Part shown: one piece after another, positions 56,842 through 64,000 of the stretch
Layout: each line of letters begins with the position of its first letter
How positions within the stretch are numbered: position 1 is the first letter of the stretch
Made by a program: the position numbers and the translations under genes
NCBI GenBank assembly: GCA_020631815.1
Contig: JACKGW010000002.1
Coordinates: 256,268 to 320,267, forward strand
Source of the DNA: Planctomycetota bacterium
GTDB taxonomy: Bacteria; Planctomycetota; PLA2; JAEUHO01
DNA: 64,000 bases
Direction of reading: 5' to 3'
Notes under the pieces: model-generated
Databases searched by the model: none
Told to the model about the DNA's origin: nothing
Seen by the model: the letters and a program-made list of their open reading frames with translations, nothing else

Positions 56842-56875
56842 GCGTCGCCCGCTCGCGGGCGACGCCTTCTTTCAT
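56842..56875 (+). terminator. Terminator of the histone-fold gene
   Basis: 11-bp perfect stem GGCGTCGCCCG / CGGGCGACGCC with a CTCG loop, followed by TTCTTTCA. The convergent M55 gene ends at 56888, so it may serve both. Confidence 0.9.
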
Positions 56876-56887
56876 TTCAGGCCGTAC

Positions 56888-57745
56888 TTACTTGAGGAAT
56901 GCGGCGTCCTCCCGCAGCGCCATTTCGAAACCGCGCCAAAGGGCGCGTACGGCCGTGGGGACGTCGTTTGCTGCGTAGATCAAGCGGCGGTCGTCGTCGT
57001 CGCGCGCGCAGTCGCCCGCCTCGGCCGCACGATTCGCCATGTCGCGATGGTGGAAGTCGACCTCGATGCGCACGGGGCCATCGATGTGCAGGGGCTTGCG
57101 CTTCGAACGGTCGCGCACGGCGGCTTCGGCGGCAGCGCGAATCATGGCTTGCGCGCGCTTGGGCACGAGCGTGGCCACGCACGTGGGGCCGAGCGTCTTC
57201 TTCACTTCGACGAACGCGAGGTCGTCACCGAGGTCCGCCTTCACTTCGCGCCCTAGGTCGTCGGCACCGGTGACGAGCACGACGGGCACGTCGTAGTGAC
57301 CCACGATCGCGGCGTTGAGCAACACCTCGCCGGCGGGGCGTCCCTGCAGACGGATCTCGTGGACGAGGCGACCGACCCAGGTGTGCGAGAGCAGGCCGCG
57401 CGGCGTGCCGGCCCGGCTGTGGAAGCCGACCATGATGCAGGCGTCGAAGACGTCGTGGTCGATGCCCGTCACCTGGATCAGCGGCTTGTTCACCGAGCGC
57501 GCGGGACCCACGACCAAGCGCGCTGCCTCGTGCAGGCGGTCCACGAGCAGGTTGGTCATGGTGGCGTGGCCGTCGTTGACCCAGACCTCCTGCGCCCCCG
57601 CCGCCACGGCGCCCTCGACGGCGGCGTTCACGTCGTCGGTGAACCAGACGCGGGCCCGCTCGTAGTCGTGGCCGCCGGCCATCAGATGGCCACCCACCGC
57701 CACGCCCGTGACGCCCTCCATGTCTGCCGCAACAAAGACCTTCAT
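56888..57745 (-). CDS. M55 D-aminopeptidase (DppA-like)
   Basis: 285-aa zinc peptidase of the DppA family, which releases D-amino acids from D-containing peptides such as cell-wall fragments. N-terminal MKVFVAADMEGVTGV carries the family's metal-binding D-x-E-G motif; VWVNDGHATMTNLL, VGFHSRAGTPRGLLSHTW and IVGHYDVPVVLVTGAD are also conserved. ATG 57745 with GGAGG at 6 bp. It is convergent to the histone-fold gene and divergent from the GAF-domain gene. Confidence 0.93.
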   Translation of the reverse strand: MKVFVAADMEGVTGVAVGGHLMAGGHDYERARVWFTDDVNAAVEGAVAAGAQEVWVNDGHATMTNLLVDRLHEAARLVVGPARSVNKPLIQVTGIDHDVFDACIMVGFHSRAGTPRGLLSHTWVGRLVHEIRLQGRPAGEVLLNAAIVGHYDVPVVLVTGADDLGREVKADLGDDLAFVEVKKTLGPTCVATLVPKRAQAMIRAAAEAAVRDRSKRKPLHIDGPVRIEVDFHHRDMANRAAEAGDCARDDDDRRLIYAANDVPTAVRALWRGFEMALREDAAFLK

Positions 57746-57929
57746 CGTGACCTCCGCGTCCCGGGCGAGCTCTCCAAAGCCCAGATTAAGGCCGCGCGCG
57801 CAATCTGGTCGATAGACCCCGGGGCTCCGGGGGGGAGCCTGCTCCCCGAAATGGACCCCCCGTGAGGTCCGGCCCGGGCCAACATGGACCGATTCCCCTT
57901 CGTGGGAAGACCGGAGATCTCGTCCCCCC

Positions 57930-58409
57930 ATGACCTGCGATGCCAGCCGTTCCCTGTCCCGCCTCCTCGAGGCCGCCCGCGAGACCCGCGACCCGACCGT
58001 GCTCGGAGAGCACCTCGTGAACGGGCTGCGCGAGACCCTGCCGCAGACGTCCTGGGCCGGGATCTACTGGCTGCGCGGCGCCGACTTGGTGCTGGGCCCC
58101 TTCTCGGGCCCCGCCACCGAGCACACGACGATTCCCGTGAGCCGCGGCATCTGCGGACGCGCGGTGCGCGAGGACGACGACCAGCTCGTCCACGACGTGC
58201 GCGAAGCCGAGGACTACCTCGCGTGCTCCGCCAGCGTGCGCAGCGAGCTCGTGGTGCTGCTGCGCGCCGACGGGCGCATCATCGGCCAGATCGACCTCGA
58301 CAGCGAGAAGGTCGGCGGCTTCGACGACAACGACCACTGCGTGCTGCGCACGATCGCCGACAGCTTCGCGGGACTGATCGACACCGACGCCCTCGTCGAC
58401 GCGGCGTGA
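57930..58409 (+). CDS. GAF-domain protein related to free Met-R-sulfoxide reductase
   Basis: 159-aa GAF domain. The pattern GPFSGPATEHTTIPVSRGICGRAV ... DYLACSASVRSELVVLL ... GQIDLDSEKVGGFDDND is that of free methionine-(R)-sulfoxide reductase. Two of its three active-site Cys are present (C75 in GICG and C99 in LACS); the third, expected near residue 66, is Thr. It may still be active with a changed recycling cysteine, or act only as a sensor. The start follows a short leader; no partner gene is adjacent. Confidence 0.8.
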   Translation: MTCDASRSLSRLLEAARETRDPTVLGEHLVNGLRETLPQTSWAGIYWLRGADLVLGPFSGPATEHTTIPVSRGICGRAVREDDDQLVHDVREAEDYLACSASVRSELVVLLRADGRIIGQIDLDSEKVGGFDDNDHCVLRTIADSFAGLIDTDALVDAA

Positions 58410-58413
58410 GCCG

Positions 58414-59367
58414 CTACGAAGCGAGGCTCTCGGCCAGCACGTCGTCGATCGCGTCGTCGAGCGTGCGTGACGGGCGCCACGTCGGCAGCAAGCTGCGCAA
58501 GCGATCGAGCGCCGGGCGCCGGCGGCGCGGGTCGGGGAACCCCTCCCCGTGCACGCGCTCGAAGTCGAGGTGACGCCAACCGCGCGGGCGGCCCACACGC
58601 GCGGCCACGCGCCGCGCCACGTCGAGCACGGTGACTTCCTCGTCGCTACCGAGGTTCACGATGCGTCCTTCGGACGCCGACGCATCCAGCAGGCCCAGCA
58701 GCGCATCCGCTGCGTCATCGACGTGCAGGAAGCAGCGTCGCTGCAGCCCGTCGCCGTAGACCTCGAGGTCGCGGCCCGCACGCGCTGCTTCGGCAAAGCG
58801 CGCGAGCACCATCCCGTAGCGCCCGCCTTGGCCCGGCCCCACGAGGTTGAACGGGCGCACGACCGTCATGGGCAGCCAGCGTGCGCGGTGCTCGGCGAAC
58901 GCCAGCGCTTCACCGGCGAGCTTGCTGATGGCGTACACGTCGCGCCGCCCCGCCGCGTCGATGCGGCACGGGTCGTCCTCGGACAGGGGAGCGTCTGCGT
59001 CGGGGCCGACGCCGTAGACCTCGCTGGACGAAGCCAGGAGCAGGCGACGGCCTCGCGCCGCACAGGCCCGGACCACCGTGGCCGTGCCCTCGACGTTGCG
59101 CGACCACGTCCCCGCCGGGTCTTCCGCCACCAGGCGCGGGCCCACGGCGGCGGCCAAGTGGAGCACCGCGTCGGCGCCCTCGAGCACGGTCTCGACGCAC
59201 GCCGCGTCGCGGACGTCGCCTTCGACCCACGTGGCCCCTGCGGGCACGGCATCGGCGCGACCCGTGGAGAGGTCATCCAGGGCCACCACGTCGTGGCCGC
59301 GCTCCAGGGCGAGGCGCGCAACACGTGCGCCCACGAAGCCCGCTCCTCCGGTGATGACAAGCCGCAT
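58414..59367 (-). CDS. NAD-dependent epimerase/dehydratase (SDR)
   Basis: 317-aa extended short-chain dehydrogenase. NAD site GGAGFVG (residues 7-13), DDLSTG, LHLAAAVGP and the catalytic SSSEVYG plus YAISK pair are visible, typical of UDP-glucose 4-epimerase/nucleotide-sugar decarboxylase-like enzymes. The C-terminal part (GWRHLDFERVHGEGF ... RRPALDRLRSLL) fits that group. Likely makes or modifies a nucleotide sugar for cell-surface glycans. Ends 4 bp from the convergent GAF gene's stop. Confidence 0.9.
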   Translation of the reverse strand: MRLVITGGAGFVGARVARLALERGHDVVALDDLSTGRADAVPAGATWVEGDVRDAACVETVLEGADAVLHLAAAVGPRLVAEDPAGTWSRNVEGTATVVRACAARGRRLLLASSSEVYGVGPDADAPLSEDDPCRIDAAGRRDVYAISKLAGEALAFAEHRARWLPMTVVRPFNLVGPGQGGRYGMVLARFAEAARAGRDLEVYGDGLQRRCFLHVDDAADALLGLLDASASEGRIVNLGSDEEVTVLDVARRVAARVGRPRGWRHLDFERVHGEGFPDPRRRRPALDRLRSLLPTWRPSRTLDDAIDDVLAESLAS

Positions 59368-59429
59368 GGCGTGGATCCTACGTGCCCCGGGCGCCCTCGC
59401 GCCGCGCGGCATGGCACCATGCGCCGCGC

Positions 59430-60446
59430 ATGACGTGGACGCGATCCTGGGTCGGCCTCTTCCTGGCGTGGGCCCTCGTCGGCGCCGCGTGGGGCGGTCC
59501 CGATCGGCCTCCGGGCGACCTCGTCTTCGACCGTGAGACCCTCGACCTCGGGGCCCGGCGCCAGCAGGACGAGGTCACGGCCACCGTCACGGTGACCAAC
59601 CACGGCACGCGGCCCCTGGAGCGCCTGCGGGCGATTGCCGACTGCGGCTGCTACGAGGCCACGCTCGGGGCCAGCCGGCTGGAGCCCGGCCAGCAGACCG
59701 AGGTCGCCATCCGGTTTCGCACCCTCACGTTCACGGGGCGCTTCGCCAAGCACCTGAAGGTGCTCTACGAAGGACCCGAGCCGGCCCAGTCCGAGCTGCG
59801 CATCGAGGTCGCGGTGGTGGCGGGCGTGGTGCTCAAGCCCGGCCGCTTGCACCTGGGCAACGTGCGTCTCGGGGAGCGCCCGGCGGGCGAGGTGGCCGTC
59901 TGTTGGTACGAGGGCGAAGGCAAGCCGTTCGAGGTGCGCGGGCTCGCGGTGCCCGATGCACGTGTCGAGGTGGAGACCGCCCCCTACCTGGACGCGCGGG
60001 ATCCCAAGTGGCGCGGCGTGTTGCTGAAGGTGCGCTTCCTCGACACGCTTTCGCGCGGGCCCCATGCCTTCGAGGGCGTCCTGACCACGACATCGACCGA
60101 CCAGCCCGAGGTGCGCTTGCCGATCACGGCCGTGGGCGTCGGTCGGCTCTGGCTGCCCTCCAACCGTCTGTCGGTGGGCATCGTCGCGGCGGGCACGCCG
60201 CGTACGGCCACCATGCCGCTTCGCGTGCTCGAGCGCGGGCTGGTACCTGGGCGCTTGGAGGCGGTCGTGCCGAGCGGGCGTCTGCAGGCGGTCGTGGAGA
60301 CGGCCGAGCCGGAAGGCTGGACGCTGGCCGTCACCGTTCCCGCCGACGCGGAGCCGGGGCCCATCGACGAGATCGTGGAGGTCCATACCGACGTGGAGGG
60401 GGAAGAACGCCTCGAGGTCAGGGTCCTCGGTCACGTGACGCGGTAG
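59430..60446 (+). CDS. Exported DUF1573-type protein
   Basis: 338-aa exported protein with signal peptide (about residues 5-25). The DUF1573 Ig-like domain follows (FDRETLDLGARRQQDEVTATVTVTNHGTRPLERLRAIADCGCYEATL, with the DCGC motif), then two further beta-sandwich domains. DUF1573 proteins act at the cell surface or periplasm; function not known. First of a three-gene set with the next two genes. Confidence 0.82.
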   Translation: MTWTRSWVGLFLAWALVGAAWGGPDRPPGDLVFDRETLDLGARRQQDEVTATVTVTNHGTRPLERLRAIADCGCYEATLGASRLEPGQQTEVAIRFRTLTFTGRFAKHLKVLYEGPEPAQSELRIEVAVVAGVVLKPGRLHLGNVRLGERPAGEVAVCWYEGEGKPFEVRGLAVPDARVEVETAPYLDARDPKWRGVLLKVRFLDTLSRGPHAFEGVLTTTSTDQPEVRLPITAVGVGRLWLPSNRLSVGIVAAGTPRTATMPLRVLERGLVPGRLEAVVPSGRLQAVVETAEPEGWTLAVTVPADAEPGPIDEIVEVHTDVEGEERLEVRVLGHVTR

Positions 60447-60458
60447 ACTCGCCCGATC

Positions 60459-61523
60459 GTGCGCTTCCTCGCCGTTCTCCTCGTCCTGTTCGCCTCTGCC
60501 GCCGCCCGAGCCGACGAGCTCGAGCGGGGGCAGCACCGCGATCTCGTGGCCGATCGGACCGAGCACGACTTCGGCGACGCCGCGCAGGACGCCGAGCGCC
60601 AGACCACCATCACGATCACCAACCGTGGCGAGAAGAAGGTCACGGGCATCTTCGCGACCGGCGAGTGCGGCTGCAACGAGCTCACGCTCGGCGCGACCGA
60701 GCTGGAGCCAGGCGCCAGCACCGAGCTCAAGGTGATCTTCCGCACCCTCTGGCACGCCGGGTACCTCGTGAAGAAGATCCGCGTGCGCACGGCCGACCCG
60801 AACGCCGGCGAGCTGCACATCACGCAGCGCATCGCCATCGTCGACGGGCTCGTGCTGACGCCCCACAGCGTCACGTTCCGCGACGTCAAGCGCGGCGACA
60901 CGCCCACCGAGACGTTCTCCCTGCGCTGGTACGAGGGCCACGGTCAGCCGTTCCAGGTCACGGGCGTGACGGTGCCGGGGCACGCGTTCACGCACACCAT
61001 CCGTGCCTACGAGGACCCGGCCGATCCTTCCGTCAAGGGCTGGGAGGTGGCGCTTGCGTTCGGCGAGCCCGCCGTCGAGGGCACGCTGTCGGCCGAGGTG
61101 CTGGTCACCACCGACCACCCGGACCACCCGCAGCTGACGCTGCCGCTCTACGCCAACGTGTCCGGGCCCGTATGGATGCAGGCGCGCACCGTGCAATTCG
61201 GCTCGCGACCCGCGGGCGAAGAGCGCGCCACCACCATCCGCTTCCGGCCGACCGACCCCGAGGCCCAGCCCTTCGGCGAGGTCAAGGCCACCGCACGGCT
61301 CGGCAAGGTGCAGCTCGAGGTCGGGCCGGACCCGGTCCACTTCGACAAGGGCGGCTACTGGTTCCTGAAGGTCACGCTGCCTGCCGACACGCCGCCGGGG
61401 CCCGTCGAGGGCGAGGTGGTGACGTTGGACGTGGGGATCGAGGGCGAGGCGCCCATCGAGCTGCCCGTGAAGGCGCACGTGCGCAAGGAGAGCGGCGATG
61501 GCGCAGCAACCGGTGGCTCGTAA
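60459..61523 (+). CDS. Exported DUF1573-type protein, paralogue
   Basis: 354-aa exported protein (signal peptide about residues 1-18), 12 bp after its paralogue. Same layout: DRTEHDFGDAAQDAERQTTITITNRGEKKVTGIFATGECGCNELTL (the GECGC motif), then two beta domains. It and the upstream protein share motif order and length (Cys pair, EPG, YEG/WYEG), so they arose by duplication. GTG start at 60459. Its 3' end overlaps the next gene by 26 bp. Confidence 0.82.
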   Translation: MRFLAVLLVLFASAAARADELERGQHRDLVADRTEHDFGDAAQDAERQTTITITNRGEKKVTGIFATGECGCNELTLGATELEPGASTELKVIFRTLWHAGYLVKKIRVRTADPNAGELHITQRIAIVDGLVLTPHSVTFRDVKRGDTPTETFSLRWYEGHGQPFQVTGVTVPGHAFTHTIRAYEDPADPSVKGWEVALAFGEPAVEGTLSAEVLVTTDHPDHPQLTLPLYANVSGPVWMQARTVQFGSRPAGEERATTIRFRPTDPEAQPFGEVKATARLGKVQLEVGPDPVHFDKGGYWFLKVTLPADTPPGPVEGEVVTLDVGIEGEAPIELPVKAHVRKESGDGAATGGS

Positions 61524-61980
61524 GGGGCGCGCGCGCAAGAAGGCACGGGGCGGCAATGCCATCGTGCTGTTCCTGCTCTTCGGCGCGGCGCCGCTGGGCC
61601 TGCTCACGTGGTTCTTCCTGCAACCCGAGGCGACCCGGGAGCAGATGCTGCAGCAGATCCCGGAGGGCGTCGGCGGGCGGGCCGCCAAGGCCGGCATCTG
61701 CCTGGCGGTCCTGATCGGGCTGTCGGTCGTGGCGCTGCCCGCCTTCCACGGGGCGTCGAGCGCGCTGCGCGGCGTGCTGGACAAGATGCGCACGGCGCCG
61801 ATGTGGCGGCGTGTGCTGATGTCGCCGTTCGAGCTGATCCTGGGCCTCGTGTGGCTGGTCGTTCAGGTCAGCTTCGCCGTGGACGTGCTCTTGATCGTGG
61901 CCACGTCGCTTGGCCTGCTCTTGGCCACGGCGCGGATCGTGCTCCCGGATCTCTTGCCCGGCATTGCGCCCTGGCTGTAA
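61498..61980 (+). CDS. Small multi-span membrane protein
   Basis: 160 aa with a basic N-terminus and three or four membrane helices (about residues 20-40, 63-85, 112-150). No motif recognised. It is translationally coupled to the DUF1573 gene by a 26-bp overlap, which suggests a joint role at the membrane. Confidence 0.72.
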   Translation: MAQQPVARKGRARKKARGGNAIVLFLLFGAAPLGLLTWFFLQPEATREQMLQQIPEGVGGRAAKAGICLAVLIGLSVVALPAFHGASSALRGVLDKMRTAPMWRRVLMSPFELILGLVWLVVQVSFAVDVLLIVATSLGLLLATARIVLPDLLPGIAPWL

Positions 61981-62006
61981 GAGTTCCCCGCCCGGAGGAC
62001 CCGCCC

Positions 62007-62885
62007 ATGGCACGTGCCCCGCTGCCGGTAGCCCTCGTCCAGACGCATGCCGACGGCGATGCCGACGCCAACCTCGAGCGCACGGCCGACCTCGTGGCCG
62101 CGGCGGCTCGCAACGGCGCCAAGCTCGTCGTGACGCAGGAGCTGTTCCGCTCGCCCTACTTCTGCCAAGTCGAGGACGCCAGCCTCTTCGCGCTGGCCGA
62201 GTCCATCCCCGGCCCCAGCACGGCGCGCCTCGGCGCCGTGGCCGCGGAGCACGGCGTGGTCATCGTGGCGAGCCTGTTCGAGAAGCGCGCACCGGGGCTC
62301 TACCACAACACGGTTGCCGTGCTGGAGAGCGATGGCTCCATCGCGGGCACCTACCGCAAGATGCACATCCCGGACGACCCGCGCTTCTACGAGAAGTTCT
62401 ACTTCACGCCGGGCGACCAGGGCTTCACGCCCATCGACACGTCCGTCGGGCGTCTGGGTGTGCTGATCTGCTGGGACCAGTGGTTCCCCGAAGCGGCGCG
62501 CTTGATGGCCATGGCCGGTGCCGAGCTGCTCATCTACCCCACGGCGATCGGCACGTGGGCGGGCGAGATGGAGCTGCGCACCATCCAGCACCAGGCGTGG
62601 CAGACGCTGCAGCGCAGCCACGCGATCGCCAACGGCCTCCACGTGCTCGCGATCAACCGCGTGGGCGTCGAGGACGAGCTCACGTTCTGGGGCGGCAGCT
62701 TCGTCGCCACGCCCGACGGCCAGCTGCTGGCCGAAGCGGGCGACACCGAGCAGACCGTCACGGCCACGATCGACTTCGAGAAGACGGAGCGCATGCGCGA
62801 GGGCTGGCCCTTCTTCCGCGATCGGCGCATCGACGCCTACGAGGACCTGCTGCGCCGCTGGCGGGACGGCACCGACCGTGACTGA
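62007..62885 (+). CDS. aguB: N-carbamoylputrescine amidase
   Basis: 292-aa nitrilase-superfamily amidase: hydrolyses N-carbamoylputrescine to putrescine, CO2 and NH3. Catalytic triad E45 (QELF), K118 (YRKMHIPDD) and C155 (ICWDQWFPE, diagnostic for this enzyme). RSPYFCQ and FYFTPGDQGF are also typical. ATG 62007 with GGAGG upstream. It overlaps the next gene (aguA) by 8 bp, so both are co-translated. Confidence 0.95.
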   Translation: MARAPLPVALVQTHADGDADANLERTADLVAAAARNGAKLVVTQELFRSPYFCQVEDASLFALAESIPGPSTARLGAVAAEHGVVIVASLFEKRAPGLYHNTVAVLESDGSIAGTYRKMHIPDDPRFYEKFYFTPGDQGFTPIDTSVGRLGVLICWDQWFPEAARLMAMAGAELLIYPTAIGTWAGEMELRTIQHQAWQTLQRSHAIANGLHVLAINRVGVEDELTFWGGSFVATPDGQLLAEAGDTEQTVTATIDFEKTERMREGWPFFRDRRIDAYEDLLRRWRDGTDRD

Positions 62886-63954
62886 GGCGAGCAAGGCCTG
62901 GAAGCGCATCCGCGGCGCCACGCCGCGGGCGCAGGGCTACACGTGGCCCGCCGAGTGGTCCAAGCACGAGGCCACGGTCATCGCGTGGCCGCACGACCCG
63001 AAGACGTGGCCCGACTGCGTGCCCGAGGCGGAACAGGTCTTCGCGCAGCTGGCCACGGCCGTCGGCACGGGCGAGATCGTCCATGTGCTGGTCAAGGACG
63101 AGGCGATCGAGGCGCGCGCGCGCCAACACCTGACCGAGGCGGGCGCGTCCTCGCGCGTTCGCCTGCACCGGGTGCCCACGGCCGACTCCTGGCTGCGTGA
63201 CACGGGTCCCATCGTGGTGGCCCGTGGCCGGGGGGCCTCGCGCGAGCGCTTGGCGCTCGACTTCCGCTTCGACGCGTGGGGCGGCAAGTACGAAACCCTG
63301 ATGGCCGACGACGACCTGCCGCCGCGCCTCAAGAAGGTGCTCGGGCTTCCGACCAAGCGCATCGAGCTGACGCTCGAGGGCGGAAGCATCGACGGCGACG
63401 GACAGGGCACGATCCTCACCACCGAGCAGTGCCTGCTCAACCGCAACCGCAACCCGGACCTCACGCGGGCCGAGATCGAATGGCACTTGCGCGAAGCACT
63501 GGGCGCCAAGACGGTGCTCTGGCTCGGCGCTGGGATCGAGGGGGACGACACCGACGGCCACGTCGACGACATCACCCGCTTCGTGGCGCCCGGTGTGGTC
63601 GTGACCGTCGTGCAGGACGACACCACGAACCCCGACCACGCGCCGCTCGACGACAACCTGCGCCGGCTGAAGGCCATGGAAGACGCCCGCGGCCGTGCGC
63701 TCGAGGTGGTGACGCTGCCCATGCCGGAGCCCGTGATGGGCAGCGACGGGCGGCCGCTCCCCGCGAGCCACGCCAACTTCCTGATTGCCAACAAGGTCGT
63801 GTGCGTGCCCGTCTTCGGCCAGCGCAGCGACTCGGTCGCTTGCAAGCGCCTCGCCCGCCTCTTTCCCACCCGCCGCATCGTCCCCATCCGCTGCGACCGC
63901 TTCGTCGAAGGCATGGGCGCCCTGCACTGCGTCACGCAGCAGATCCCTGCGTAG
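62878..63954 (+). CDS. aguA: Agmatine deiminase
   Basis: 358-aa deiminase that converts agmatine to N-carbamoylputrescine, feeding the AguB step to putrescine. Motifs: WPAEWSKHEATVIAWPHDPKTW, DSWLRDTGPI, LEGGSIDGDGQGTILTTEQCLLNRNRNP, DDTDGHVDDITRF, and the C-terminal catalytic Cys (C351) in GALHCVTQQIPA. GTG start at 62878, overlapping aguB. Speciality: polyamine synthesis from arginine; no speA is in the window. Confidence 0.95.
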   Translation: MTEASKAWKRIRGATPRAQGYTWPAEWSKHEATVIAWPHDPKTWPDCVPEAEQVFAQLATAVGTGEIVHVLVKDEAIEARARQHLTEAGASSRVRLHRVPTADSWLRDTGPIVVARGRGASRERLALDFRFDAWGGKYETLMADDDLPPRLKKVLGLPTKRIELTLEGGSIDGDGQGTILTTEQCLLNRNRNPDLTRAEIEWHLREALGAKTVLWLGAGIEGDDTDGHVDDITRFVAPGVVVTVVQDDTTNPDHAPLDDNLRRLKAMEDARGRALEVVTLPMPEPVMGSDGRPLPASHANFLIANKVVCVPVFGQRSDSVACKRLARLFPTRRIVPIRCDRFVEGMGALHCVTQQIPA

Positions 63955-63957
63955 GGG

Positions 63958-64000
63958 CTACGGGTCGGGGACGATCAGCTCGACGCCATCGCGAATCTCG
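63958..64000 (-). CDS. C-terminal end of an unidentified minus-strand gene
   Basis: The last 13 residues and stop of an open frame (ends VELIVPDP-stop) running in from the right edge, convergent to aguA with 3 bp between stops. Too short to identify. Confidence 0.35.
   Translation of the reverse strand, partial: EIRDGVELIVPDP

Overview
The window is about 64 kb of very GC-rich (roughly 70% by eye), gene-dense bacterial chromosome. Strand changes are frequent, and several convergent gene pairs overlap at their 3' ends. No phage, IS or CRISPR is visible. The gene set is mixed: large secreted or lipid-anchored repeat proteins, DUF1573 proteins, a PhoX-type protein, a class II ribonucleotide reductase, a SelA/SelD pair and a small histone-fold protein with a lysine-rich tail. 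This points to a free-living Gram-negative-type bacterium with a periplasm and would suit a high-GC Planctomycetota-like lineage. The lineage is an inference; no 16S gene or marker set is present.

Layout. 1-6.1 kb: truncated beta-carbonic anhydrase, two exported proteins and a 1277-residue carboxypeptidase-regulatory-like repeat protein. 6.2-11.6 kb: tightly coupled minus-strand operon (membrane protein, GMC oxidoreductase, GH3-like acyl-adenylating enzyme, PAP2 phosphatase, glycosyltransferase). 11.8-23.5 kb: EctB-like transaminase, metallophosphatase, three-repeat lipoprotein, PhoX-like Tat protein, lamin-tail/IPT lipoprotein and a 1269-residue membrane protein with a canonical voltage-sensor S4. 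23.6-33.8 kb: exported protein plus TPR-like membrane protein, selA-selD (selD has an in-frame UGA read as selenocysteine), mutS, trmB, a LuxR-type regulator and an MFS transporter. 33.9-37.4 kb: initiator tRNA with a duplicated 3' end, vWA lipoprotein, ComB-like phosphatase and a lipoprotein.

37.5-52 kb is the most remarkable part, a probable sigma-54 stress island. It holds small envelope-stress proteins (DUF2383, a one-TM protein, DUF883, a holin-like protein, DUF1328), an AI-2E-type permease, a LOV-domain hybrid histidine kinase, a sensorless kinase with an NtrC-type regulator, a HAD hydrolase, a PAS-like protein with a second hybrid kinase, and a twin cNMP-domain protein. Nine sigma-54-like -24/-12 elements precede these genes. 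A repeated 15-bp palindrome (GTnTCC-N3-GGAnAC) sits upstream of eight of the nine, often in pairs about 20 bp apart and mostly at helically phased distances. The NtrC-type regulator encoded in the middle is the obvious candidate activator.

52-64 kb: class II ribonucleotide reductase divergent from dCTP deaminase (dNTP supply), the histone-fold protein, an M55 D-aminopeptidase, a GAF/fRMsr-like protein, a sugar-nucleotide epimerase, two DUF1573 proteins with a membrane protein, and the agmatine-to-putrescine pair aguB-aguA. The window ends in the last codons of a minus-strand gene.

All calls come from reading the sequence and its translations; no database search was run.
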